Source: Betaproteobacteria bacterium UBA931 (GTDB lineage: Bacteria > Pseudomonadota > Gammaproteobacteria > Burkholderiales > Casimicrobiaceae). Taken from it: DNA of 16,446 bases. Every line of letters starts with the position of its first letter. Position 1 is the stretch's first letter. Shown piece by piece: positions 6,784 through 13,664 of the stretch. The notes under the pieces are model-generated. The model saw nothing but the letters and a program-made list of their open reading frames with translations. It did not search any database and had not been told where the DNA came from. A program made the translations under genes and the position numbers. The stretch lies in the NCBI GenBank assembly GCA_002293615.1, contig DBDN01000020.1:5838-22283 (forward strand). Reading direction: 5' to 3'.

Positions 6784-8730
6784 ATGCACGTATTTTTTGA
6801 AGACAGCGGTCAGCTTAGAACCGGCACGATCCTTTCCGAGCAGCCCGCATCATTGCAAGTCGAGCTGCCGACGGGGCGACGGTTGAAAGTGCGCGGTGAT
6901 CGTGTGTTATTGCGTTTCATGCAACCGGCACCTGCCGAGGCACTTAAAGAGGCGCAAGCGCAGACGCTTGATTTGGATTTTCTTTGGGCGGTTTGCCCGG
7001 ACGACGAGTTTTCCTGCGAAGATTTGGCGCGCGATTATTTCGGCGACGATCCGTCATCGGTACAGCAAATAACGATGGCGTTAACACTCTTTTCCGCGCC
7101 TATTTATTTTCATAAAAAAGGACGTGGCCGTTACAAAAAAGCATCTGAAGATATACTCAACGCGGCGCGCGCTTCGCTGGCGCGTAAAGCACAAGAAGCG
7201 GCACAAGTAGAAGCGTGGTGCGCGGAACTGCAAAACCATGTAATGCCAAAAGCGTTACAGCAAAAGCTTCCTATGTTGCTTTATAAACCGGACAAAAACT
7301 TTCTCGAATATAAAGCATTTCAAGCAGTATGCGAAACGTTAAAAATATCGCCGGTCAAGCTCGCGGAACGTTGCGGCATGATCCCGTCGAGCCACGAATA
7401 TCATTTCAACCACTTTTTAACGAATGTTTTCCCGAACGGTATCGCCTTTCCTGACTGGGAAATGCCGGATATTATAAAAATAAATAATAGCTTACCGCTC
7501 GTCAATGCACGTGCTTTTTCAATCGATGATCGGACCACCACCGAATTTGACGATGCCTTTTCGGTAAAGTATTTCGACAATGGCCATGCTGAAATCGGCA
7601 TTCACATTGCTGCACCTGCACTGGCGATCACGCACGGATCAGAGCTGGACGCAATAGCCCGCTCGCGTTTATCTACCGTTTACATGCCTGGGCGAAAGAT
7701 CACAATGCTGCCCGATGAGGTCATTGACGTATTTACGCTGAAAGCAGGCAATACGCCGCCCGTGCTTTCACTTTATGTGGAAATTGACAACACTGGCGCG
7801 CCGGTGACGCAACGCACCGAGCTTGAGCGCATCACAATCGCAGCCAACTTGTGCTACGAGGATATTGTCGATGATTTCACCGATGCCGAAACCGCCAAAT
7901 TATCCGAGTTAAGCCAGGCGATGCATACGTTATGGCGTTTTGTGCAACACCATAGCGCGCTACGCGGTAAAACGGAAATCGAACGCACCGAATTCAGTTT
8001 TTATGTGGACTGGAATGCCGCTCCGGAAGGCATAATCACAATTATGCCGCGCCGCCGCGGCTCGCCGCTGGATCGATTAATTGCCGAGTGCGCTATTTTT
8101 GTCAATAATCAATGGGGGCAATTACTTGCCAATCATCAAACGGCCGGCTTATATCGAACACAAAAACAAAATCGAGTGCGCATCAGCACGCGGCCGGGAG
8201 AGCACCAAGGCTTGGGCGTATCACACTATCTGTGGGCGACCTCACCAATCCGCCGCTACAGTGATATGATCAATCAGCAACAATTACTCGCGGTATTGCG
8301 TCAGGAGAAGCCGCCTTTTGAAGCAAATGATGGCGCATTGCTCGCTGTCCTCAGCGATTTTGAAGCGACGTATCGTCAATACGCTGAATTTCAAAAGGGG
8401 ATGGAGCGCTACTGGTGCTTGCGCTGGCTGTTGCAAGAAAAAACAGAAGCTGCCGAAGCGGTGACAACCCGACGCGCAAATACCGTCCGGCTAACACACA
8501 TTCCGTTGTTTACCACGCTCGCCGACTTGCCTGGTAATTTGTCGCCGGGGCGGGCAATTCAAGTGTCGCTTAACAATATTGACCTTTTGTTTTTATCGGT
8601 TGAAGCGCATTTCCTAGGTACGCTGGCGCAACCGACAAATATTTCCTTTGCCGAAGACGAAGAGTTTGGTGATGATAATGACGGCATCTCAAAAACACCC
8701 GAAGAAGGCAAGATAAAAGAAAGTCAATAA
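6784..8730 (+). CDS. RNB-domain 3'-5' exoribonuclease (RNase II/R family)
   Basis: A 648-residue member of the RNase II/RNase R family, which degrades RNA processively from the 3' end. Residues 1-50 look like a small beta-barrel. The RNB catalytic domain runs from about 240 to 545. Its metal-binding signature is SIDDRTTTEFDDAF, giving Asp248, Asp256 and Asp257; the remaining acidic position, Asp in E. coli RNase II, is Glu254. The second hallmark, TSPIRRYSDMINQ (487-498), supplies the conserved arginines. The C-terminal part is short and ends in an acidic tail, and I see no full S1 domain with confidence, so this is the short betaproteobacterial RNB type rather than a full-length RNase R. It has a weak ribosome site and its own terminator downstream. 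The ATG at 6784 was chosen because it gives the expected family N-terminus (MHVFFEDSG). Confidence 0.88.
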   Translation: MHVFFEDSGQLRTGTILSEQPASLQVELPTGRRLKVRGDRVLLRFMQPAPAEALKEAQAQTLDLDFLWAVCPDDEFSCEDLARDYFGDDPSSVQQITMALTLFSAPIYFHKKGRGRYKKASEDILNAARASLARKAQEAAQVEAWCAELQNHVMPKALQQKLPMLLYKPDKNFLEYKAFQAVCETLKISPVKLAERCGMIPSSHEYHFNHFLTNVFPNGIAFPDWEMPDIIKINNSLPLVNARAFSIDDRTTTEFDDAFSVKYFDNGHAEIGIHIAAPALAITHGSELDAIARSRLSTVYMPGRKITMLPDEVIDVFTLKAGNTPPVLSLYVEIDNTGAPVTQRTELERITIAANLCYEDIVDDFTDAETAKLSELSQAMHTLWRFVQHHSALRGKTEIERTEFSFYVDWNAAPEGIITIMPRRRGSPLDRLIAECAIFVNNQWGQLLANHQTAGLYRTQKQNRVRISTRPGEHQGLGVSHYLWATSPIRRYSDMINQQQLLAVLRQEKPPFEANDGALLAVLSDFEATYRQYAEFQKGMERYWCLRWLLQEKTEAAEAVTTRRANTVRLTHIPLFTTLADLPGNLSPGRAIQVSLNNIDLLFLSVEAHFLGTLAQPTNISFAEDEEFGDDNDGISKTPEEGKIKESQ

Positions 8731-8756
8731 AAAGCGGGCACTGCCCGCTTTTCCGT
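8730..8756. terminator. bidirectional Rho-independent terminator between the exoribonuclease gene and htpX
   Basis: A 10-bp stem (AAAAGCGGGC, 8730-8739, with 8743-8752) closes the 3-base loop ACT. On the + strand it ends in TTTT right after the exoribonuclease stop. On the - strand a run of T follows from the A-rich arm, so it can also stop htpX transcription. The two genes converge here. Confidence 0.88.
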
Positions 8757-8778
8757 AAGAACTGAAAAACCGCTTTAG

Positions 8779-9663
8779 TTAGCGTAGCACCGCGCCCACT
8801 CCTCTATTCTGAAGTGCAGCGATGCGCTCCTCAATCGGCGGATGTGTCGCAAACAGCGACGATAATTTGCCGCCGGAAATCCCCGCGGCTTTCATTGTCT
8901 CGGGTAACGCTTCACTTTCTACGCCGCCCAGTTTACGCAATGCGTTAATCATCGATTGCGGCTGCCCAAGATATTCGGCGCTTCCGGCATCGGCACGGAA
9001 TTCGCGACGGCGCGAAAAGTAAGCAACAATGGTGCTTGCCAAAATTCCAAGCAAAATTTGGCAAACAAGAACCGTAATCATATAGCCTGGGCCTGTGCCG
9101 CGCTCGGTACGAAAGACAAGGCGGTCAACCAGGAAGCCGATGACCCGCGCAAGAAAGAATACAAATGTATTCACCACACCCTGAATCAGGGTCAGCGTTA
9201 CCATATCGCCGTTCGCCACATGCGCCATCTCATGGCCGAGCACTGCTTCGACTTCGCTACGATTCATGCTTTGCAACAACCCCGTGGAAACAGCAACCAG
9301 CGCGGCATCACGCCGCGCGCCCGTGGCAAAAGCGTTGGGCGCGCCTTCGTAAATAGCCACCTCCGGCATACCGACACCGGCTCGGTCTGCAAGCTTGGTC
9401 ACCGTTTGCACCAACCAGGTTTCGGTTTCATTACGCGGCTCGGTAATCACATGGGCGCCCATCGTGTGTTTGGCCATCGTTTTGGACAACAACAGCGAAA
9501 TAAACGAGCCGCCAAAACCGGTGATCGCAGCCACGAGCAACAACGCGCCCATGTTGAGCCCCTCTTGGGTCAGAAGGCCGTCGATTCCCAGCAGATAGCA
9601 CACCACCGTGATTACTGCCATTACGGCGATATTGGTCGCGATTAAAAGTAAAATTCTTGTCAT
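8779..9663 (-). CDS. htpX: protease HtpX, membrane zinc metallopeptidase (M48)
   Basis: A 294-residue inner-membrane protease that helps clear misfolded membrane proteins. Two N-terminal membrane segments (about 5-24 and 38-60) come first, then the cytoplasmic peptidase domain with the zinc motif HEMAH (144-148), where His144 and His148 bind zinc and Glu145 is catalytic. Two further hydrophobic segments follow (about 157-178 and 194-216). The third zinc ligand is Glu221 in EFRAD. The ATHPPIEERI motif near the C-terminus is also typical. Length matches E. coli HtpX. A strong ribosome site, GGAG, lies five bases before the ATG. A heat-shock-like promoter lies just upstream. It converges on the exoribonuclease gene across a shared terminator. 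Confidence 0.96.
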   Translation of the reverse strand: MTRILLLIATNIAVMAVITVVCYLLGIDGLLTQEGLNMGALLLVAAITGFGGSFISLLLSKTMAKHTMGAHVITEPRNETETWLVQTVTKLADRAGVGMPEVAIYEGAPNAFATGARRDAALVAVSTGLLQSMNRSEVEAVLGHEMAHVANGDMVTLTLIQGVVNTFVFFLARVIGFLVDRLVFRTERGTGPGYMITVLVCQILLGILASTIVAYFSRRREFRADAGSAEYLGQPQSMINALRKLGGVESEALPETMKAAGISGGKLSSLFATHPPIEERIAALQNRGVGAVLR

Positions 9664-9710
9664 AGGAACTCCTTGGGCGTCACGATTACAGCCTGCTTTA
9701 GCTTCTGTAA

Positions 9711-9738
9711 GGATAGGGATATTTTCCGAAAAATCAAG
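9711..9738 (-). promoter_or_regulatory. candidate htpX promoter (sigma-32-like, overlapping a weak sigma-70 match)
   Basis: Read on the - strand, CTTGATT (9738-9732) is followed after 13 bases by CCCTATCC (9718-9711), about 48 bases before the htpX ATG. This is close to the heat-shock sigma factor pattern CTTGAAA / CCCCATNT. The same bases also give a sigma-70 reading, TTGATT, 16 bases, TATCCT. In E. coli htpX is a heat-shock gene, which favours the first reading, but each box has mismatches. Confidence 0.4.
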
Positions 9739-9753
9739 TGGAATGACGTTCCG

Positions 9754-10362
9754 TTAACATTGCAACCGATGAAGCGCTCGTTGAATCGCCGTCTGTGCTT
9801 CGGCCTGAAATGCATGATCGTCCGGGTAAGGAAGCAACGCGATGTCAACATCGGCAACAGCATCCGCAAGCGCCCCTATTTCATCGGAAGAGGCCATCCA
9901 AGTTTGGTCGGTCGCACGCATCAGCGCCAGCTCCATTTTTTTGATGGCAGCCGCTTTTTTACGCATGATCGCATCGTCACGCATCTCGGCTTCTTCCTCA
10001 AAACGCAAGAATTCCAACAGGGGCACATCAAAAATGGCGAAAGCGCGCGGCGCTTTTCGGCGCACCGCATACAAATGCTGCGCGGCAACCTCCAGATGCG
10101 ACAAAATAACGAGATCCAATATTTCGCCGCGAGCATCCAAAAACCGATTGAGCGAGCCAAAATCTGGTTGACGCACAAGGTCGACGTGCTCCATTTGAAA
10201 TTCTTCAGGATATTCCAGCCGCGGTGTTGCAAAAACCGCCCGACACCCGAAATGATGAAACCGTGCCAGTATCTGGCAAGCGCGACCATAGCCCTTGGCA
10301 TCAGGCAATACACCAATCATTAAAATATTAAAGCGGTGATTATGTTGAGACCGGGTATTCAT
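9754..10362 (-). CDS. uncharacterised protein resembling the N-terminal half of a GT4 glycosyltransferase
   Basis: From the ATG at 10362 this is a 202-residue protein with no close match that I recognise. It begins with a Rossmann-like strand and loop (FNILMIGVLPDAKGYGRA), has a second strand (AVFATPRL), then DLVILSHLEVAAQHLYAVRR. Next comes FAIFDVPLLEFLRFEEEAEM followed by a long charged helix (KKAAAIKKMELALM) and TWMASSDEIGAL. That order resembles the acceptor half of GT4-type glycosyltransferases, where an aspartate strand and an EREL-like helix precede a VS.EE strand. The C-terminal nucleotide-sugar half is absent; the protein ends in a short helix. It starts 9 bases after the rpe stop on the same strand, so the two are an operon. 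A TTG at 10368 is another possible start. It has no signal or membrane segment. Function unknown; a truncated or solitary transferase-like domain is the best description. Confidence 0.6.
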   Translation of the reverse strand: MNTRSQHNHRFNILMIGVLPDAKGYGRACQILARFHHFGCRAVFATPRLEYPEEFQMEHVDLVRQPDFGSLNRFLDARGEILDLVILSHLEVAAQHLYAVRRKAPRAFAIFDVPLLEFLRFEEEAEMRDDAIMRKKAAAIKKMELALMRATDQTWMASSDEIGALADAVADVDIALLPYPDDHAFQAEAQTAIQRALHRLQC

Positions 10363-10371
10363 CAGCAAGGA

Positions 10372-11049
10372 TTACGATACTTTTTCCAACGCGACACGCA
10401 GCGCGCTGATGGTCTGCCGATAATCATTGCCTGTAAATACCGCACTGCCGGCAACAAATGTATCCGCTCCCGCCTCGGCGATCGCGCCAATGTTATCCGC
10501 TTTTACGCCACCGTCCACTTCGAGCAGAATTTCGCGTCCGGTACGCTGCTGGGCCGCATGAATATGATGACGGGCGCTGCGCAGTTTCTCCAGTGTATAG
10601 GGAATGAACGACTGTCCGGCAAAGCCGGGATTGACCGACATCAGCAATACCATATCCAACTGGTCGACCACCCAGTCAAGATAATCCAGCGGTGTTGCCG
10701 GATTAAACACCAATCCCGGCTTGCAACCGCAATCGCGAATAAGCGCAATGGTACGATCAATATGTCGCGTGGCTTCGGGGTGAAAAGTAATGTACGTAGC
10801 GCCCGCTTTGGCAAATTCACCGACCAACGCATCCACCGGCGACACCATCAAATGCACGTCAATTGGCACTGTCGCATATGGCTTGATCGCGGCGCACACC
10901 AGCGGGCCGACAGTCAGGTTCGGAACATAATGATTGTCCATCACATCGAAATGGATGAAATCGGCGCCCGCGTCGATTACCGCCTGCACTTCTTCTCCAA
11001 GACGCGCAAAATCGGCTGAAAGAAGGGACGGCGCAATGCGATAAGCCAT
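10372..11049 (-). CDS. rpe: ribulose-phosphate 3-epimerase
   Basis: This 225-residue TIM-barrel enzyme interconverts ribulose 5-phosphate and xylulose 5-phosphate in the pentose phosphate pathway (and the Calvin cycle where present). Signature elements appear in order: APSLLSADF (6-14), IHFDVMDNHYVPN (32-44) with metal ligand His33 and catalytic Asp35, DVHLMV (64-69) with His66, VNPGFAGQSFIP (139-150), VDGGV (178-182) with the second catalytic Asp179, and AGSAVF (200-205) at the phosphate site. The usual VNPGFGGQ has Ala in place of the second Gly of GFGG. Length is normal. AGAGG lies about 5 bases before the ATG. It is divergent from mltA and directly upstream of the glycosyltransferase-like gene. 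Confidence 0.96.
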   Translation of the reverse strand: MAYRIAPSLLSADFARLGEEVQAVIDAGADFIHFDVMDNHYVPNLTVGPLVCAAIKPYATVPIDVHLMVSPVDALVGEFAKAGATYITFHPEATRHIDRTIALIRDCGCKPGLVFNPATPLDYLDWVVDQLDMVLLMSVNPGFAGQSFIPYTLEKLRSARHHIHAAQQRTGREILLEVDGGVKADNIGAIAEAGADTFVAGSAVFTGNDYRQTISALRVALEKVS

Positions 11050-11136
11050 GTAAACCTCTAAAAAGACGAGAGATGTTATCTTCGCTTATACTGCGGCATG
11101 AAGCAAGCCCAAATAATAAACCTAAGCTTTTTATTC
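11050..11136. promoter_or_regulatory. divergent rpe / mltA intergenic region
   Basis: These 87 bases must hold the promoters of both divergent genes. On the + strand the best -10 candidate is TATACT (11087-11092), 44 bases before the mltA ATG at 11137; there is no good -35 box at the right distance. If that box is used, transcription would start near 11099, after the alternative mltA ATG at 11098, which supports the 11137 start. I found no convincing -35/-10 pair for rpe. Confidence 0.3.
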
Positions 11137-12339
11137 ATGAAAAAAAATGTACCCGCCCGCTTAATCATTACCGTACTGGTAACGCTCGGTTTTTTTACCG
11201 CGTGTGGAACAACCCCTGATCAAAGCGCGTCCGAAGACGATTCCGCCATCCAATTTCAGCGCGTTTCGTTCGATATGCTGCCCGGCTGGGCACAAGATAA
11301 CATCGCTGAAGTCTGGCCGGCATGGCAAGTGGGGTGCCGTGCGCTATCCAAAAAAAAAGCCGCAACATGGCGTGAAATATGCGCTTTTTCCGAAACGATC
11401 GATGCCTCTTCGAGTCCGGTTGTCCGCCATTTTTTTGAGCAATACTTTGCCGCATACCAGATTGTGTTGAAAAGCGACGCGATGCAAATGCAAGAGAGTG
11501 AAGGGCTGGTCACCGGCTATTATGAACCGTTATTGCGTGGCAGCCGCACTTCCGACAACCTCTATCGCTTTCCCGTTTACGGCAAACCGGTCGATCTTTT
11601 GACCGTCGATCTCGCATCGCTTTATCCCGAACTCGCCGGGAAACGTGTGCGCGGCAGAATAAACGGCGACAAAGTCGTCCCCTATTATTCGCGTGCCGAG
11701 ATTGATTCCGGCCATACCGTGCCAAACGCCGAAATTCTGCTTTACCTCGACGATGCGCTGGACGCGTTTTTTCTGCATATTCAAGGATCGGGGCGAGTGA
11801 TGCTCCCGAGCAACGATATTGTCCGTATCGGTTACGCCGACCAAAATGGGCACCCTTACCGCGCCATCGGCGTGATACTGATTGAACGCGGCGAACTCAA
11901 TCGTGAAAATGTTTCCATGCAAACGATTAAGGCATGGGGTTATCGGCATCCCGAACAGCTCCCTGAATTGTTCGCACACAATCCCAGCTACGTTTTCTTC
12001 CGCGAAATAGCCGCGCCAACCGATCCGCTCGCACAACTGATCGACGGCCCGACCGGCGCACTCGGCGTTCCGCTGTTGGCGCAACGCACCATTGCCGTTG
12101 ACCGCAGCAAACTGCCCATCGGTGCACCGGTTTATCTGGCAACAACATTGCCGGACCAATCCCCGCTGCAACGTTTAACGATGGCGCAGGATACCGGCGG
12201 CGCGATCCGCGGCGCATTGCGCGCCGATTTCTTTTTCGGAACGGGCGACACCGCCGGAGAATTTGCCGGAGCAATGAAAGAAAAAGGACGATTCTGGCTA
12301 CTTTGGCCAAAAGACAAAGCGTTGCCGGAAAAAAGATAG
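11137..12339 (+). CDS. mltA: membrane-bound lytic murein transglycosylase A
   Basis: An outer-membrane lipoprotein that cleaves the MurNAc-GlcNAc bond of peptidoglycan to form 1,6-anhydromuropeptides. From the ATG at 11137 it has 400 residues and begins with a lipoprotein signal: MKKNVPARLIITVLVTLGFF then TAC, with Cys23 as the lipidated residue (the -3 residue Phe is slightly unusual). Another ATG at 11098 would add 13 residues before this signal. Family motifs: LVTGYYEP (about 124-131), FFLHIQGSGRV (211-221) and the double-psi barrel segment TMAQDTGGAIRG (348-359) with the catalytic Asp352 (equivalent of Asp308 in E. coli), followed by RADFFFGTGDTAGE (362-375). Length is close to other betaproteobacterial MltA proteins. 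It is transcribed away from rpe, and the IS lies 126 bases downstream of it. Confidence 0.95.
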   Translation: MKKNVPARLIITVLVTLGFFTACGTTPDQSASEDDSAIQFQRVSFDMLPGWAQDNIAEVWPAWQVGCRALSKKKAATWREICAFSETIDASSSPVVRHFFEQYFAAYQIVLKSDAMQMQESEGLVTGYYEPLLRGSRTSDNLYRFPVYGKPVDLLTVDLASLYPELAGKRVRGRINGDKVVPYYSRAEIDSGHTVPNAEILLYLDDALDAFFLHIQGSGRVMLPSNDIVRIGYADQNGHPYRAIGVILIERGELNRENVSMQTIKAWGYRHPEQLPELFAHNPSYVFFREIAAPTDPLAQLIDGPTGALGVPLLAQRTIAVDRSKLPIGAPVYLATTLPDQSPLQRLTMAQDTGGAIRGALRADFFFGTGDTAGEFAGAMKEKGRFWLLWPKDKALPEKR

Positions 12340-12407
12340 TCTAAAAAAATGGAAAGCAAAAATAAATCTTGTAATCCTTCAAAATTTTATGGCTCCCTTC
12401 ATTTTTG

Positions 12408-12429
12408 ATCAGGAAAAGCTTTTCCTGAT
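12408..12429. repeat. perfect 22-bp palindrome downstream of mltA
   Basis: Bases 12408-12429 are a perfect inverted repeat centred on AAGCTT, 69 bases after the mltA stop. As RNA it would form a stem of about 9 bp with an AGCT loop. No T-run follows on either strand, so it is not a canonical intrinsic terminator, although it could protect or end the mltA transcript. It could also be a protein-binding palindrome. Confidence 0.6.
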
Positions 12430-12465
12430 TGTCATGGCGATAAACAACCGTGATAGAAGTGGCCC

Positions 12466-12503
12466 GGTAATCCGCCCCTAAAGAAGCCAGAACAAAAGTA
12501 GAA
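12466..12503. repeat. left terminal inverted repeat of the IS
   Basis: Read inward it starts GGTAATCC, continues with a C-rich block and TAAAG, then AGCCA and ends in AAAAGTAGAA. It matches the right end with a few substitutions and small gaps. It begins 40 bases beyond the orfB stop. Confidence 0.6.
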
Positions 12504-12505
12504 AG

Positions 12506-13333
12506 CTAAACGGCTTGGGTAAGATGCTGAATAGGAGTCAACCCATTCAGCGCCATATTGGGCCGTTCGTGATTGTAATGCCATAACCAGTCGGCAGCAT
12601 AGTTTTGCATCCGTTCGATGGAATCAAACAGATGTTGCGCCAGCCAGTCATACCTGACAGTACGGTTATAGCGTTCGATGTAGGCGTTTTGTTGCGGTTT
12701 CCCCGGCTGGATATGAATCAGCTCGATCCGTCGTTTTTTTGCCCATTGTTTCAGGCTTTCGCCGATATATTCCGGTCCGTTGTCGCATCGGATGCTCTGC
12801 GGTTTGCCTCGCCATTCGATAATTCTATCCAGAGCGCGAATCACACGAGGCGCAGGAAGGAAGAAATCGACTTCAATACCCAGTCCTTCCCGATTGTAGT
12901 CATCAAGAACGTTGAATAGCCGCACACTTCTACCGTCCAATAGCTGATCATGCATAAAATCCATCGACCAGCTTTGGTTTATCTTCTCAGGAGTCATCAA
13001 CGGTTTCGGCTTCTCTCGAGTCAATCGTTTCTTCGGCTTGATCCGCAGGTTGAGTTCCAGTTGCCGGTATATTCGGTAAACCCGTTTATGGTTCCAACGA
13101 TAGCCCTTAACGTTGCGTAGATAAAGAAAGCACAGCCCGAATCCCCAGTTGCGCCGATTTTCTGTCAAACGAATCAGCCAGTCGGCAATGATTTCATTAT
13201 CACGGTTAGGGCTCGGCTCATACCGATAAGCCCCTCGTGAAAGGCTAAACCAAAAGCACGCCTGCCGAATACTCATCGCCGTCTTTTCTACCGCTTTCCG
13301 GGCCATCCTCCGGCGATCGGATGGCCTTACCAT
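12506..13333 (-). CDS. IS3-family transposase OrfB (DDE integrase domain)
   Basis: A 275-residue catalytic part of the transposase, rve superfamily. The N-terminal part (1-40) has the SIRQACFWFSLSRGAYRY helix-turn-helix-like region, then an HTH_21-type segment around residues 44-100 with GYRWNHKRVYRIYRQL. The catalytic triad is complete: Asp125 in WSMDFMHD, Asp184 in RCDNGPEYIG and Glu220 in NAYIERYNRT, with 35 residues between the second Asp and Glu as expected. The C-terminal NHERPNMALNGLTP motif is intact. There is no internal stop. In this family OrfB is normally made only as an OrfA-OrfB fusion by frameshifting. The ATG at 13333 lies inside the A6 tract where the switch would occur, and orfB is in the +1 frame relative to orfA rather than the usual -1. 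Confidence 0.92.
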   Translation of the reverse strand: MVRPSDRRRMARKAVEKTAMSIRQACFWFSLSRGAYRYEPSPNRDNEIIADWLIRLTENRRNWGFGLCFLYLRNVKGYRWNHKRVYRIYRQLELNLRIKPKKRLTREKPKPLMTPEKINQSWSMDFMHDQLLDGRSVRLFNVLDDYNREGLGIEVDFFLPAPRVIRALDRIIEWRGKPQSIRCDNGPEYIGESLKQWAKKRRIELIHIQPGKPQQNAYIERYNRTVRYDWLAQHLFDSIERMQNYAADWLWHYNHERPNMALNGLTPIQHLTQAV

Positions 13334-13592
13334 TTTTTGATAGCGCCTCTTTTAATACTTCTGCTGCAAGTTGTGCTTCCGCATACATCTTTTTCAGCTT
13401 GGTGTTCTCGATTTCCAGCTCTTTCATTTTACCTATCAGGGATGCATCCATACCGCCATATTTGCTGCGCCATTTGTAGAACGTCGCCGAACTGATCCCG
13501 TGTTCCCGGCACAATGCCGGGACCGTGACGCCAGCCTCCGCTTGTTTCAGTATCCCAATAATCTGGCTGTCGCTAAATCTCGATTTCTTCAT
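13245..13592 (-). CDS. IS3-family transposase OrfA (DNA-binding, HTH)
   Basis: The 115-residue product starts with the HTH_Tnp_1 domain: SRFSDSQIIGILKQAEAG, then VPALCREHGISSATFYKWRS and KYGGMDASL. A leucine-zipper-like coiled coil follows (KMKELEIENTKLKKMYAEAQ), which serves multimerisation in this family. The protein should end soon after EALSK. Here it runs on for about 29 residues in a low-complexity tail with no family resemblance (from NGKAIRSPEDG onward). Adding one A to the AAAAAA tract at 13333-13338 would give TGG TAA and end OrfA in SKKW, and would put orfB in the standard -1 frame. So the tail is probably the product of a one-base deletion. AAGGGAAAA upstream of the ATG is the probable ribosome site. 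Confidence 0.85.
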   Translation of the reverse strand: MKKSRFSDSQIIGILKQAEAGVTVPALCREHGISSATFYKWRSKYGGMDASLIGKMKELEIENTKLKKMYAEAQLAAEVLKEALSKNGKAIRSPEDGPESGRKDGDEYSAGVLLV

Positions 13593-13625
13593 GTAGATTT
13601 TCCCTTCTTCTTAATATCGTGAAAA

Positions 13626-13664
13626 TTCTACTTGTAAATGGCTAACTTTTATGGAGGGATTACC
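13626..13664. repeat. right terminal inverted repeat of the IS
   Basis: Read inward (on the - strand) it starts GGTAATCC, then CTCCATAAAAG, AGCCA and ACAAGTAGAA, pairing imperfectly with 12466-12503. Its outer end touches the stop codon of the LtaS-like gene at 13665-13667. Confidence 0.6.

Larger units (their letters stand above)
12466..13664 (-). mobile_element. IS3-family insertion sequence (IS51-like group), about 1.2 kb
   Basis: A single compact element of about 1199 bases holding overlapping orfA (helix-turn-helix) and orfB (DDE integrase) on the - strand, with imperfect inverted terminal repeats. Both ends, read inward, begin with GGTAATCC, share TAAA and AGCCA blocks and end near AAGTAGAA. 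I placed the borders at the outer edge of this match. The flanking triplets (CCC at left, TTA at right) are not a direct duplication, and the ends lack the TG...CA typical of the family, so the borders could be off by several bases. It sits between mltA and the LtaS-like gene, directly at the latter's stop codon. The frame relation of the two genes suggests this copy may be impaired. Confidence 0.82.

Noticed and set aside
8956..9645. 229-codon open frame on the + strand opposite htpX
   Set aside because: It is fully antisense to htpX, which has a complete zinc motif and family length; the + product is rich in His/Arg/Gln and has no recognisable domain.
9673..10323. 216-codon open frame on the + strand opposite the glycosyltransferase-like gene
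   Set aside because: The - strand frame fits the rpe operon (9-base spacing) and shows fold-like strand patterns; the + product is Arg/His-rich and starts inside the htpX leader.
10336..11019. 227-codon open frame on the + strand opposite rpe
   Set aside because: It is the antisense shadow of rpe, whose catalytic motifs are all present.
11530..12171. 213-codon open frame on the - strand opposite mltA
   Set aside because: mltA on the + strand has an intact lipoprotein signal and catalytic Asp; the antisense product has no recognisable features.
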